From contig JAUJYN010000021.1 of the NCBI GenBank assembly GCA_030737835.1, forward strand, positions 558,001-622,000: a stretch of 64,000 bases of DNA, in the 5' to 3' direction. Under the pieces are notes generated by a model, which did no database searches, was not told where the DNA came from, and saw only the letters and a program-made list of their open reading frames with translations. The stretch's first letter is position 1. Each line of letters opens with the position of its first letter. Positions 45,590 to 58,200 of this stretch are shown here, one piece after another. The position numbers were made by a program, and so were the translations under genes. This DNA is from Acorus gramineus (taxonomy: Eukaryota > Streptophyta > Magnoliopsida > Acorales > Acoraceae).

Positions 45590-46249
45590 CAGTCGGCCGG
45601 CGGCTACTCGCGAGTAGCCACCCCCTATCCGACGGCTAAATACAACTAGCCGCCCCTCCCTGCAGGCTAAACACCTCTAGCCGCCCCTGCCAGCTTCTCA
45701 AATGAACTTATTTTCAAGTTTTCTAAAACAAACAGCCATGTATTGGTTTATTTCAAAGTCTTACTTGATCAAACACAACATTTTTGGAGTTTTACCACAA
45801 TTACCAGTACCATTCAGTTCAAATTTCTTCAGTTCTGGTTCTTTTCCAGAATCTGTCTTTCGAATGATCCAATTCACCAAATCAAACACATTTTATTTGC
45901 TTTCTATCTATGATATCCCCTTGATTTGCTGAGTTACCCAAGCACGGATATGGTAGGCACAAGGAAATTGACGTCGAGCTTCTCCGTGCACGATGGCTAA
46001 GAACCCTATCCGAGGGTTGGATCACTCGCTTTTTTTACTTATACTCACTCTCCCATCTGGATCAGTCTTTAGATAACTATTCTAGTCAAAACCCAGCCTC
46101 TGATGACCTAAATTAAATCCCTGAATGGTATTGGTCATGTGTCCTAAACTTCTTGAAGGTCGGGCCGGCCAAAATAGGGGTCTCTTTTCTCATCATTGGT
46201 CGAAGTCTTTTCTTCTTCGCACAAAAGACTCCGTCCGATGAGGGACAAT
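45590..46249 (+). other. 3' end of Tat-like internal region with polypurine tract
   Basis: Contains GC-rich hairpin words (45590-45690), then AT-rich non-coding sequence. It ends with GATGAGGGACAAT just before the LTR at 46250, a likely polypurine tract. No gene seen apart from the leader of the antisense frame. Confidence 0.55.
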
Positions 46250-47253
46250 TGTAGATACCCCAATTTTGACCGTCCAAAGAAACTAAAATACTTCAAGTGA
46301 CATTTAGAAATGACCACATTTGGAAACCATAGAGAAAGCTTCCCTAGAAACCAAAACCGGAAACCCTAGTCCAAACGCTTAGGAAAACCTAAGACCTGGA
46401 CAAGGGCGGCTAGTTTCAACTAGCCACCCCCTTGACCGACCACCCCAAACCGCCTTCCTGGGATGGGACATAAAGCAGCATGATTGCGGCGGATTGTCCC
46501 TTTTAGCCGCCCCATCTCAGCCGGTTCAATCTCAGTAACCGACCTAAGTCACAGCTTGTCGGAGATGGGACGTTTGTCATGTTATGATGGGGGCGGCTAC
46601 TTGAGAGTAGCCACCCCTCACTAGACGGCTAGTATTAACTAGCCGCCCCTCACCTGAACACTGTCAGGCCACAAAGATCTAATGGAAAGTCAAATCAAGC
46701 ATCTTATTACCCATTTTGATCTATTAACCAGTGGACACTTTCCTGCCCCTTTTTTACTATAAATAGGGGGCATTCCCAAACATTTCATAACAATTCACAT
46801 CCATATATACATCATCAACCACTCACAAACCAACCCATATCCCCTTCCCCACTTGAAAACCTTGAGAGAGAGAGAGCTCCATTTTGAGAGAAAAACCCAT
46901 CTTCCTACACCAAATTATCCTCCAAGTCCACTCTCCAAAACCCAGGTTAAACCCAGCTTAACCTCTGCCAAACACCCAAATCAAACCCTACCCAGGCTCT
47001 GCCCAAATTGAGCCAGACACCAGGCGGCTACCCACAACTAGCCGTCCCCTACCAGGTGGCTAATTTCCACTAGCTGACCTTCACCTACACCCTAAATTCC
47101 CAAAATCTCCTTTAGCCAAGTTCTCAAAGCAGAAGAGGATCCCCGTTTTCACCTTTGTGTACGGCATGCCCGTGTCTCAGAGCGGAGACCCCACAAACTC
47201 CCCCACGAAGGCGATCAAATCTGACCCAACTTTTCCTGCTTTTTGAGAAAGCA
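46250..47253 (+). mobile_element. LTR of Tat-like element (family C)
   Basis: A 1,004-bp LTR from TGTAGATACCCCAATTTTGA to GAGAAAGCA. A purine-rich tract precedes it and a PBS-like TGGCGATCACA follows it after two bases, so it has the features of both a 3' and a 5' LTR. It carries palindromic words such as GGCTAGTTTCAACTAGCC and GGCTACTTGAGAGTAGCC (46400-46650), a TATA-like CTATAAATAGG near 46758, and a CT/GA-rich leader. Confidence 0.82.
46400..46650 (+). repeat. Palindromic GGCTAnT...AnTAGCC minisatellite
   Basis: Several short units each able to form an 8-base-pair hairpin, spaced irregularly. Further units lie at 45598-45690, 47025-47065 and 29480-29620. They are part of the family C LTR and the adjoining internal region. 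Confidence 0.75.
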
Positions 47254-47486
47254 GGTGGCGATCACAACCACCCCTGATTCCTCTTGAGTACTTGTCGGCT
47301 GCCTCAGCCAGGAAACCAAAACCCCCCACCACCCTTCCGAGAGACGATCTGATCGAGCCTGCCAAAACACGCGTTGGATCCAAACCTCCCCCCACACACA
47401 CAGACCCCGAAGGACCGGAAGAGGGGGGAAGGCTTTCCGGAGCACACCATCCCAACATCCCTTCCGAAATCCGATACTAACACTCC
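47254..47486 (+). pseudogene. Leader and gag start of a family C element
   Basis: The PBS-like TGGCGATCACAACC is at 47256. What follows resembles in layout the leader of the gag at 23726. No long gag frame follows; the sequence joins LINE DNA at about 47487. Confidence 0.5.
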
Positions 47487-50400
47487 TATTCCCTTTTAAG
47501 AAGAGATTTGTAGAAGCCAACAATATGACTTTTGATTTCAGTGTTATAGGTACTTACAACCCCTATGGAAACTATAAGTGCTGAGATAGAATTGTGAAAG
47601 ATTCTTGACTTCAAAGAGGAGTAGAAAAACTTGGAGTTTTTGTCACCCGATGCCAACCAATGCTCACGTGATTTTTGCCAAAGGAAGCTCTCTTCTTCTA
47701 TATAAGTAGTCATTCTTAGCTAAAATTTCTTTAGCTATTAGATTGGGATTCAAAGGATTTTGATGGAGCAATTGCTGAACACGAGTTAACTCTCTCCTTC
47801 GAGATTGTAACCGCTCATTAAGAGGCCCAAAAACTATTTTGCTCCAGTGTTTTAGAACCTCCTTAATACCTGCCAATTTCTTTGCCATTATGAACAGGGG
47901 GAACCCTTAATCCAGACTGTTTGAGTGACCTAATTGAATGTGGGATGAACTTTCCACATTTCAAAATATTTGAAAGGTCTCAACCCGAAAGGAAGATGAT
48001 GTTGCAAGAGAATTTGGATTCGTGCATGATCCGAGATACCAGAACATAGATAATGAGCTGCCGAGGAAGGGAAATGTGCAAAAAATTCATGATTACCAAG
48101 AGCTCAGTCTAACCTGCAGGCTATCCGGTTGGATTGCTGATTATTCAATGAAAGAGTGTGACCATACACTTTTAAGTCCTCCAATTCACACTTGTCCAAG
48201 CATTCATTGAATTTGCACACCCTCCTAGTGTATAAGGGGCGATCCCCCACTTTTTCGTGTGCATATCGAACTTTATTAAAGTCTTTGCAAACCAGCCATA
48301 TGACAAAGGGGAGAGTATAGAAAATTCGGACTAAGTTGCTCCAAAGCACTAGCCGTGACAAAGGTTTATTTGAGGCATAAATAGTAGTAACATAGAGAGG
48401 AGGGACTTGGTTAGCTTTTTTGAACAACTTTGAAATGGATAAATTGAGGATTAAACTCTATCAACTCAGTGTCTATGGTAACCAGGTTCTAAAAGATAAC
48501 AATTCGAGCGCCTGGGGAGGGGAGGAAAGAATAACCAGGGCAAATGAAGTTACTAACTCGATCCATGAAATTATGTTGAATTTTTGTTTTCAGAAAACAG
48601 ATTAGATCACTTTTTATAAAGCTAATCACATTTTTCACATCCAATTGGTTTTCCTTATTGTTTAGGCCCCGGACAATCCAAATGAAAGAGTTCATTGAGA
48701 GACTGGGGTGGGAGGTTTCCCCCCTGCTCTTGGGGTGTGACTTCGGGTGGAGATGCGTTGGGAGGTATCAATCCCTTTTAGGAGATCAGGTGTGTCAATA
48801 TTAGAGAGAATTAGCTTTCATTGAGCTTTGTCTATCCTTGATTTGGCACTTGAAGGCGGGGGTTTGTTCTCCAAAGGAATCTCAGTCAACAAAGGGCCCC
48901 TACGTTGATTGCCAACCTCAGGTAAGGTCTCCTTTTGCAAGGGGCTACTGGTTTGCTTGTTGATCTGATTTTACCCATGCTGAGGAGAATTCAAATTTTC
49001 AACCATATTGATCATCTCAATAAGGGAATTCACCTCTTGCACACTTGTTGTAACTTTCAAATTCTCTAAAGAGCAATTCACTTCAGCATGCGCACGCGGT
49101 GTACCTTCCTGATCTTGAAGTGTGTCCTCTAAGATAGAGTCCTCAATGATTGAATCTACCATCTTTTGATCATCTGTCACCCAAGCTAACAGATTGAACT
49201 AATTTGAATCTTGTCCCTTTCATCTATTTTGTCAATGAAACCAGATTTACCTTGCATCGATCCTTTTTGCTTTGTTGTTTTGGAGAAGAATCCGTAGTTA
49301 TGACCGATTTAATAAAAGAGAGTTGTTGATTAGCAAAGTAGGTGCTGGCCTTATCAGTTTCAATTGTCTGTAAACCCTCAATAGGATGTTCTCGTGGAAC
49401 TTCAACTGGGGTGATTGATCGGAATATACTACTGTGTGACTTAAATCTCACTGGAAGTGCCAAGATTTCAAGGAGCAGAACACTAGGCCTCGGAGTTGCA
49501 AAAAGTGCAGCATTTGGGGCAGGGAGAGGGTTTCCACTCTTATTTGAACTTGATTTCTTTCGATAGATTCTCCTCTTTGTGTAGTAAGGTATCTTCCAAC
49601 TTAGATTGAGTAGAAATTTCAACACAAACTCTAGCCAAGGCTACACAAGAACAATTCGCTGTTGCAGAATCCATATATAGAGGTTTATCAATAGCACCTA
49701 CCAGATTGCTTATCAAACAATTGCCCCACATGTCATGGTAGTGCTAGAAATCTAATCCACAAAGGGATAATTTCTAGCCTTTCAATCTCTAGTCTCATAC
49801 CTCATGTCCATCTTTGAAGAACAATTGGTCTCCCACCATTAGACAAGGACCTCCTTCCATTGCATTAAGAAGATCTTTTTCACTGGTAAATTTGGCTATG
49901 AAAAAACCCCTTTCCCTCAAAATAACTTCTACATTCCCCTTAGGTTTCTAGATACGGTATAAAAAATCAATAAAAGGTCTGTAAAAGGATCTCTTACCAA
50001 TGACGTAACCCATGAGCTATAAGGCCCAATGTCAATCCATCTTCTTCAAATCCTCTTCATCACAGTCAACAAACTTCCTCCCTGCCTTCAAAGAGTCGGA
50101 CGGTTCTTGCCATGAGTTCATCTCGGGGGTTATTCTGTGTAACATTGGGTTGTGTCTTTGATGTTGGGATGCTAGGAGACCAAAAGGCACTTTTCTCTAG
50201 GTAGGAGCTACGATGACTTCCTTGCCTTCGTTGAGTGACTAGCTCCAAGTGGAGAGAGAGAATTCAGAATGTTGTCGATGGTACCCATCTTGGGAGTTGG
50301 AGCTTTGGCTGACATCGCACAAGATGGATCAGAGGGGTCATCTTGGGAGGTGGAGAGGGGGTGATGGGGTGGTGGAGGTGGAAGATGGAGAAAGTGCAAA

Positions 50401-50600
50401 GGAAGAAGAGAAAATGGTGGCTGAAGAGGGTGGAAAAGGTGAGGATGGGGGGTCAGGAGGTGGATCAAAGTATGCCATCCCAAGGCCGAGGAGGCCTGCC
50501 AGTCAAAAGGGTCGCCGGAGAGAACTCCCATCAAAAGATTGCAACTTTGGCCCAAAGTTTAGAGAACTCCCGCCCAAAGTTGAAAGTCACTTTAAGATCA
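47487..50600 (-). pseudogene. Truncated L1-type LINE
   Basis: On the minus strand, pieces of an endonuclease-RT protein are readable with many stops and frameshifts: an endonuclease start (WIVRGLNNKENQLDVKNVI, about 48690), an endonuclease body (VTTIYASNKPLSRLVLWSNL, about 48390), and a linker before RT (EESFLWQKSREHWLASGDKN then SKFFYSSL, about 47690). The RT palm itself is missing because the element is cut at 47487 by Tat-like DNA. Upstream (48970-50560) lies ORF1-like sequence with proline-rich and short basic parts. The 5' end near 50600 is approximate. Confidence 0.8.
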
Positions 50601-51899
50601 TCTTTGATTGAAACATTTGTTATATATGATGTTGGTTTTCACATCTCCAGTTATTTGATTTATGGAATGTATCGAAGAACACATCTTCAGGTATTTGATG
50701 GTGTTCAGGAATACCATGTTCCATCCATCCCATAGATACATAACTCACATTAACTCATATCTCAGTAAGAATTATCTTTCATAGAGATGTGATGTAACAT
50801 CTATTTTAATGTTACAAACTCATGTGTCCCTAAAGGACTATGTAAAAATGTCTCTGACGGACCATGCAAATTTTTATTATTATTTTATCCTTGAAAGACT
50901 ATAAAAAAAATGATCACATGGATCCACCATGTGAAAGATATGATTAAAGTGTCTTTAAAGGACCATATACAAAAATTATTACATGGATCATTAAAGGATC
51001 ATTTGAAAAATATGATTAAAATGTGTCCCTGAATGATCATATAATTTTTTTTACCCCTAAAGGACTATACAAACATCATTACTACTTGTGTCCATATTGA
51101 ACCATACAAAAGTTATGATATTCTTTGAGGTCTTTGAAGGACCATAAAAAAAAATATGAATTCATGTATCTCAGTAGGAATATGTGAAAATTATGATTGG
51201 CTTTCACCTTCATAATAAAGGTCTACCCACCATTATGCCTCAAATATGCCCAGTTATAGCAATATCGAGAGCCATATTTTTATCAATTTCCATGTCTTCT
51301 CATTGCTGAACAAGGAGCTTTAAAATTAAAAACAAATTCATGAAACCCGATCTATTGACTCAACAATGTTGCCTGAAGTAAATGCATTTTATTTTGTTTT
51401 AAGCTATAGAAAGGTTCAATCATGGTTAATATAACCACAACTATCGTAAAGATGAAAAGTTATTTGAAATCATGGAAAGTGGAACAATGAAAGTAAAACA
51501 AAGGAAAGGTTTGCTTAACAAACCTCCCAAAATATAGTGAAAGCTATTCTTGTTCATGTGATGGTTACATACTTGAAGTATGCTCAGACCTTTGATGGAC
51601 GTGTACCTGAAGTACGCTTGGACCTTTGGTGACGTGTTCTAAATACTCTTAAACACCTAATTGTTTACATACCTGATGACACTCAACCCTTTACGTAGTG
51701 AAAAGAACGGTGATGTACCTTATGTACAATTAGACCACTGTTGATTATGTATTTATGTATGTAATTTTTATTTATTATATGAAATTCATTTCCATGTTTT
51801 TTCAATTATTTTTTTTAGTTTATGATTAATAATTGCAAATGATAATACGACTTTTTGGTATTACAAAGTTAATTGAAAGCTCTGAAAGAGCAGATATCA
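50601..51899. other. AT-rich stretch with diverged short repeats
   Basis: No gene seen. Between 50800 and 51180 a phrase of the kind AAAGGACCATATAAAAA recurs with drift every 45-90 bases. Between 51550 and 51740 a phrase ACCTGAAGTACGCTTGGACC recurs. This could be the LTR or upstream part of the copia relic that follows, but I cannot place its ends. Confidence 0.4.
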
Positions 51900-52700
51900 T
51901 GTTATCATGAGAGACATATCCATCTTAACAAATATCATTTTGAGACTATGAAGTAATTATGCACTAATAATAGTTTATGCTGAAAGCATACATTAGAAAA
52001 GCTTTATACTCTCCTAGGGGGTTATAACATATGAACCAGAAATTCTATGATCTTTATGATTTCGCATGATTGTATTTGATATTCATGGTACATGATCTGC
52101 CGAACTATTCATTTGGGCATATATTAAAGAACTAGAAAATTTTTTTGCTCGATCATAGTTAATGTTTCTACCGCATGATTTGTAGATTGCCATTCCAATG
52201 AGACAATATTTTCGCCATTATGGGGGAGGAAATCCATCGCCAGAAGAATGACGGGAAATTTTATGGAAACTTCATCTTTGTCTCATTTTAACCCTCACAC
52301 TTCTCAATATGATACTGAAGTGCAAACGAATCATCCATCTACAGAGAATTGCGCATCAGTTGCCAGATGCATTTATTGATGCAACAAAAGTGACAAAATC
52401 ACATATTCCAGCTGCTAATATTCCAGCTCAAATTTATATTTTAATAAGAAAAACTATCATTACACCAGCTAATGAATCAACAAAGGCGCGCCTGAAGCAT
52501 GGAAGATTTATAGGTTCAAACGATTCAGTTCTCTAAAGGAGAAAAATAATGCTCCAGAGGAGCCTAAAACACTTTTTAAGGTCCACCTTAATAACTTCTG
52601 CAAAAGATAAAATTCATGAAGATATACAAGTCCCTGAATAGGCGAACGTCCCCAAAGTGTCATACGTCATTGAAGAGACACGTTCCTATAGGACAAATAC
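51900..52700 (+). pseudogene. Copia-type polyprotein relic
   Basis: Frameshifted pieces match the region between integrase and reverse transcriptase of plant Ty1/copia polyproteins: PMRQYFRHYGG (about 52195), HLQRIAHQLPDAFIDATKVT and KSHIPAANIPA (52339-52430), and NESTKARLKHGRFIGS (52470-52515). The usual consensus ends KRGRPIGSKD. The catalytic domains are not present here, so it is a dead fragment. Confidence 0.75.
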
Positions 52701-53420
52701 ATGAAAATTTTCATAAGTTATGCATATACAAAGATATGTGGGATCGCAAGTGATCATTGGTGGATATATTTTCTAATTTTTATTGTAGCTACTAAAATCA
52801 TTGAAGGGGATTTAATACTACATTTAGTGGGATGGATGTAGATGGCAACATTACTGGTCACAAAAATTTTATTCAAATAGAATTGCTTCACTTGAAATAT
52901 ATTTGGACCAGTAGTCTTAACCATGAAAGTGTTAAGCCCGTAAGTTATGAATGTATGCTTGCAAACACAATGAGAGAAATGAAATTATTAGATACAAGCT
53001 TGTCTTGTGGCACAAAGTTTTCCACAAGGACTTGGGGACCAATTGAGAATAGGGCTCTTGAAGAGCACAAAAGGCCTCCAAATATTGGAAAAAAAAGTTT
53101 GCAAAATAAGATAGGATGGGTATATCCCCACCATGCACATTGCTAAACCCACCAATTAAAAAAATCGTTCTTTGAAAAACACTAATCCCACTCAATCTAT
53201 TCGACAATCTCCATGTCGTGAGTTATTAAAAACATACAACAGTCTCCCTGTCAATCTATGTTTAAAAACTTCGAGAGTTGTATTGTAATTCACTGTTTAG
53301 GACATTCGACAGTGGGTCTGTCGACTTCAAATGTGTATGCAAACACTGAATTTGTCAAACGGATGACATGAAAATTGAACACTAACAATTCACAATCACT
53401 TTATTTATCAATTTTTTTAG
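52701..53420. other. Unassigned, possibly retrotransposon-derived
   Basis: A 104-codon plus-strand frame (52832-53146) has no domain I recognise. Between 53190 and 53340 there are TTCGACAATCTCC and ACATTCGACAGTGGGTCTGTCG words. I see nothing else that can be supported. Confidence 0.3.
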
Positions 53421-54015
53421 TACACTTTTTCATGAAAAACCAATAAATTCTCTTCATTTAGGCCTTTTTTTGTTCGAAAAATAAAAAATCACTTATTAAG
53501 AAACTCTATGTGAGCTGTCTTTATTTTGTTTTCCTTGTTTTGGAGAGACTCTATCACTTCCCATTTCATATTAAAAAACCCATTCACATCTCCCCCCTCA
53601 ATCATTCACTAAATTAAAACACTTAGAAAAACCTAAGCTTTCTTTGGGAGGAATTGAAAACCCTAAATTTTGGAGAGATGGAGAGATGATCGGATGCATA
53701 TCTCACCGTGAATCTCAAAATTGAGGTTTCTTTTATTTATTTATTATGGGTCTCTCTCTTTTGACATAAAGTTCTAGTTTTTCTAAGTGTTTTAATTTGG
53801 TGAGTAATTAAGGGGGAGTTGTAAATGAGTTTTTTAAAGTGAAATGGAAAGTGATAGAGAAACCCTCTAAAACCAGGAAACCAAAATAGAGATTCTACTC
53901 ACATAAAAAGATATTTATGAAAAAAAAAAGTTTCTTAATAAGTGGATTTTAATTTTTAGAACAAAAAAGGACTAAATGAAGAGAATTTATTGATTTTTCA
54001 TGAAAAAGCATGTAC
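53421..54015. mobile_element. Foldback element with about 235-bp inverted arms
   Basis: The left arm (about 53421-53650) and right arm (about 53766-54015) are inverted copies. The left starts GTACACTTTTTCATGAAAAA and the right, reverse complemented, starts GTACATGCTTTTTCATGAAAAA. Both continue through AATAAATTCTCTTCATTTAG and end at AAAACACTTAGAAAAAC. The loop is about 115 bp. It could be a miniature inverted-repeat transposon or a hairpin RNA source. No coding frame is present. Confidence 0.8.
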
Positions 54016-55282
54016 CTCACCAAACCAACTCCCAAACAGAATTAAAAATAGAAAATTAACGACATATATACTCACTGAAAAAAGACCTAAAGTATATATT
54101 TTATTTTTTATAAAAATATGTATCTCATTAGATGAGGTATACTATTTTTAAAAAATTCAAAACACATATAGAATATAATTGAGACTATAAATAAAACTGA
54201 ATGTAACATTATCCTACGTGCAATCAAAAAGTAGAAATTGGGGTTTTAAAAGTCACTGTTCATGTAGAAAAACATATAAGAATTATTTAAATTTTAAAGA
54301 TTATGAATAATCATACAAAATAATTTTATTTAAACCAAAAAACATATGTATAAATTTATAATATATCACATTCTCATCTTTAGATATTTTTTAAATCAGT
54401 GACGAGCTCCGCACTTGCAAACAAAATGACTGGAATCCAAGAGCAAATTACAGTTAAAATCAGACCAATTATGAAAGCTTCATACTTGAATTTTAGACGG
54501 TCACAATGATCCCAACACAAAACAAACATTAAAAAACAAGCAAATAATTCACCTAATAAAAGGGTAGAAGGGCTTACAACGAAAGTACATACAGTAATCA
54601 TTCTCGAAACGTTTTGTTTTTAAAAGGGGTATAAAGTGAAAGTACATACCATAATTTAAAAAATAAAATATATACTCAAATATATTAAATGCATACCTCA
54701 ATTGTATTTTTTTAATAAAATATTTACTCGGATAAATTAAAATCATACCTTCTTGCATTTATTCTAATCAAGTATATATTTACCTCACCGAGTACATACT
54801 CCACTGGAGATTCATTTCACCAAATACATGATGATTCTCCCTAGAAAGACATTCTCGAAGCAAATAATCAAAGAACACTCAAGACTACTTAAAACAGCCA
54901 AATAAATTTGACATGCATATAGAACCTTAAAATAGCCAAATAAATTTCACATGTATATAGAACCAATAAGCGTTCGAGTGCACATAACTCATCACCACAT
55001 GAATTTTCCAAGTCCCAAACCAAAAAAGGATCAAAGTACATAAATAAAAAGGCAACCAACCCCCAAATCTCACTTCCCATCATACCAACAAATTTCATTA
55101 CCAAAAGCAGAAGTATATATGTTCTAATAAAATATAAAACAGACCAAAAATTCAGTCCACCATGCGCGCATCCCTCATCGCCCAAATAAAACCAACACCA
55201 GAGAAAGATTAAAAATCATTTCAAAATATTCACCTCAACAATTACCTTCATCTCCACCACTCAAGCAAGCGTTGTAGATCCT
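54016..55282. other. AT-rich intergenic sequence downstream of NAP1
   Basis: No gene or clear repeat is visible apart from short AAATTTCACATG/AAATTTGACATG duplications near 54895-54960. It should include the NAP1 3' UTR and polyadenylation region just below 55283. Confidence 0.5.
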
Positions 55283-58200
55283 TCACTGCTGCTTGCACTC
55301 CGCTGGCCGATCACCCTGCTGACCTTCAGCACTGACTCCACCACTCTTCTGCAATGAATATCATATACTCTGATTACTATAAAGAATCTACTAGTAGGGA
55401 AGAGAAGAAAAATTCAATTACAGTACTGTTCAGTTTTAAGTAGCTTAATCAGCTACACATTCAAAATCGTGCAATTGGGATTTAAAAGATGGTTACAATC
55501 TCTCATCGTGGCGGCAAATGAGATACCACTTACGTTGATCAAACAATTACAAAGACTTCCACCCCATGGCCCAGCAAAACTATTAATGAAAAAAACAAGA
55601 GGCTCATACCATACCTTTAACCCATATGTAGACTCCTGGGAAGGAGGCTGAAACAATAGTATTACAGAAAGGTTCACTTAAAAAAGGATGCAACAGTACT
55701 TACTTTTTTTCTGCTCTTGCTGTCCTCTTCCTCATCTTCGTCCTCATCATCCTCATCTTCGTCCTCATCCTCCTCCTCATCATCATCATCCTCGTCTTCG
55801 TCACCCTCTTCATCTTCATCATCCTCTTCCAAATCAAGATCCTCTACTTGTACAGCCTCTCCCGTAAACCACGAAACTGCATGAGGAATGATCTTGTCCC
55901 GAATAGTTGACCTACATCAGCCAACAGGCATTATTTCCATATATGATTAAATAACATGTATTTGGGATTTTCAGTCGTTCTCTTCAGAAAAAGAGTGGAA
56001 AGTGATATGCAGGAAAACATATTCTTACCCTATGTCATAATCAAGCTCCATTTGATTCTGAAGTTCTTCAGCCTAGCAAAATAAAATGGAAAAAGTGAAT
56101 AAACTGAGTACTTAATGTACCATGCATTAGAGTTCCAGCTAAAAAACTTACAATTTCTTCATCGATCTCATTATCATCCTCGGGGACCTGAGGTGGATTG
56201 AAGAAGTTGAAGAAACTATCACATTTTTCAGTTTTAGTGATGGGTTTAGTATTCTTAGATCCCTTTCTAGGTTTCTTCTTCAGTATCTTCTGTGTCAAGC
56301 TCTTTCCTGGGAACCATTCAATATCCGTCCTACAAATTTGCCAAGCAAAACTCGATTATTGATGACCAAACAACAGGAGAAAACCCAGCATAAATTTTTA
56401 TCATAAAAAAAAAAGAAAGAGAACAGAGACAAGACCTTTTTTTTTTTTTGAGAGAGAGAGAGATGACTCCTTTTTTTTTTTTTTTTTGAAAATTTGAAAG
56501 AGTCAAGACACTTACCCTATTGCTTTCTCTAGAATCGGCTCATCATCATCAATCATGTGGTACGTCTTTGTCAGAACAGAGTTCTTAAAATAAGGGTTGG
56601 GATCAAAGAAAAATTCAAGCTTGAAACCCTTGGGATCATCAATCCTGCACCACTTGATATCCTTCAGATATTTGAGAGCTCCTTCATCGCGCTCTTGAAT
56701 CTGAGGTCCAAAACAAAAAGAAAAACATGTTTCATGTCACTAAAGAAATAAGGGAAAAGAAATATTCAATAAAAGTGAGATATTGTCTGACTACACTCAC
56801 TTCCTCAGACAGCACTTCATTAGTTTTCATTGCAGTGATCCAGAAATCTGGCACTCCTTTCTCTATATACCAGTACATGAAGTGAGCACCCAATCAAGAA
56901 TATATTGAAAAAAAAGTGAAATGACAAGGGCTTGCAAGATACCTTCCACAGATTTATCCTCGGCAGTGTTTTCCACTGTAGCATCCTTGGTAACACCTTC
57001 AGCTTCAACAACACCATTGACTATTTCAAACCTCTGCATAAAAACAACTATATGAGTGTTGAGGCAGAATTGAATCTAAAACCATGACATCATATGCGGA
57101 AGTCAGGAGTCATCATCAAGCTGAGTATACTTTGCATCTCTGTGATAGCATGATAACATAAGGTTTTGTTTTCTTTTTTGGGAGGTGGTGGGAGGGAGGA
57201 AAGGGTGGAGATTCTACATTTGGGGTACAATACCAACAAGATAGAAAATAAAGAGGAGTTAGATTGAGCTATCTACTCAAATAAACTAAACCTTATGTTT
57301 AATGCAGATTACATAACTTCAAAAAAAATATCAAAGTTCAAATTACAGGATGCAAATGCCTTAAATTTGGAGAAAACGATCTACATACAATCACACTAGA
57401 CAAAAAAGTCATTTGCATCATTGAGCAAACCTTTTTTTTTTCACAAGTGATGGGATTTGAACCCCAAGACCTCATGGTTTCAAATTATACTGTCAACCAT
57501 TGAGCCATTGTTCCAAGTCCAAGCAAAGCAAACATATTTTACAAATAATCAAAATGATTGAGAAAAGGAAAATAACTAGTAAATAAATTTCACGGTTGCA
57601 AATTCTACTGTCTTTTATTTTTGCAATATATGGGCAAATCCAACTAGTTTATTCAAAAGGCTTCTGAAATAAGTCAACACACCTATATAACCTGTCTATT
57701 ATTTCTTAAGAACCGAAAGAGGCCCATTAAAATTTACCTTTGTGTACAGAGGTTCATACAGCTTCTGGTATCTAGCCTCAAGTGCTGCTCTTTCCTCAAA
57801 AAATTTTGCCTCGAGCTCATCGTGTTGGCCCTAACATTGAAAAGCAAAAAGGTTAAGGACTAAAGTCATGTCTATGAATCAGCTAAAATATAATATAATT
57901 AATACTCTCAACCAATTATGCAATAAGAGAAAGACAAAAACTGTGCTGGCAAAAAAAAATGAATATATGCAACTACCTTCTGTGTGTGCTAGTGCGATGA
58001 GAGAATAAAAACACATCAAAATTTCAGTGTCATTAACAAGAAAAATACATTTATCATCTATTACGACATCACATCATATGAAATGGCAATCATAAATATT
58101 TAATACTCCTGAAGACGACCTGTAATATTCAATAAAAAAGCAATAGAAACTTACACAAAACTGGAGAAAAAGACAAGAAACAAGCCAGGAAGATGTACAA

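Noticed and set aside
44680-45639. A 319-codon plus-strand frame rich in Ser, Ala and Pro
   Set aside because: It mirrors the minus-strand 238-codon frame. The minus frame has the better start context, basic patches and neighbouring exons.
52832-53146. A 104-residue host protein gene
   Set aside because: No domain is recognised, it lies among decayed copia sequence, and nothing supports exons or a promoter; left as unassigned.
54380-54758. Small membrane-like minus-strand frames
   Set aside because: AT-rich chance frames with hydrophobic composition and no similarity I recognise.
57430-57515. A tRNA gene
   Set aside because: Only box A and box B words are present; there is no full acceptor and anticodon stem pairing, and an A run follows, which fits a SINE.
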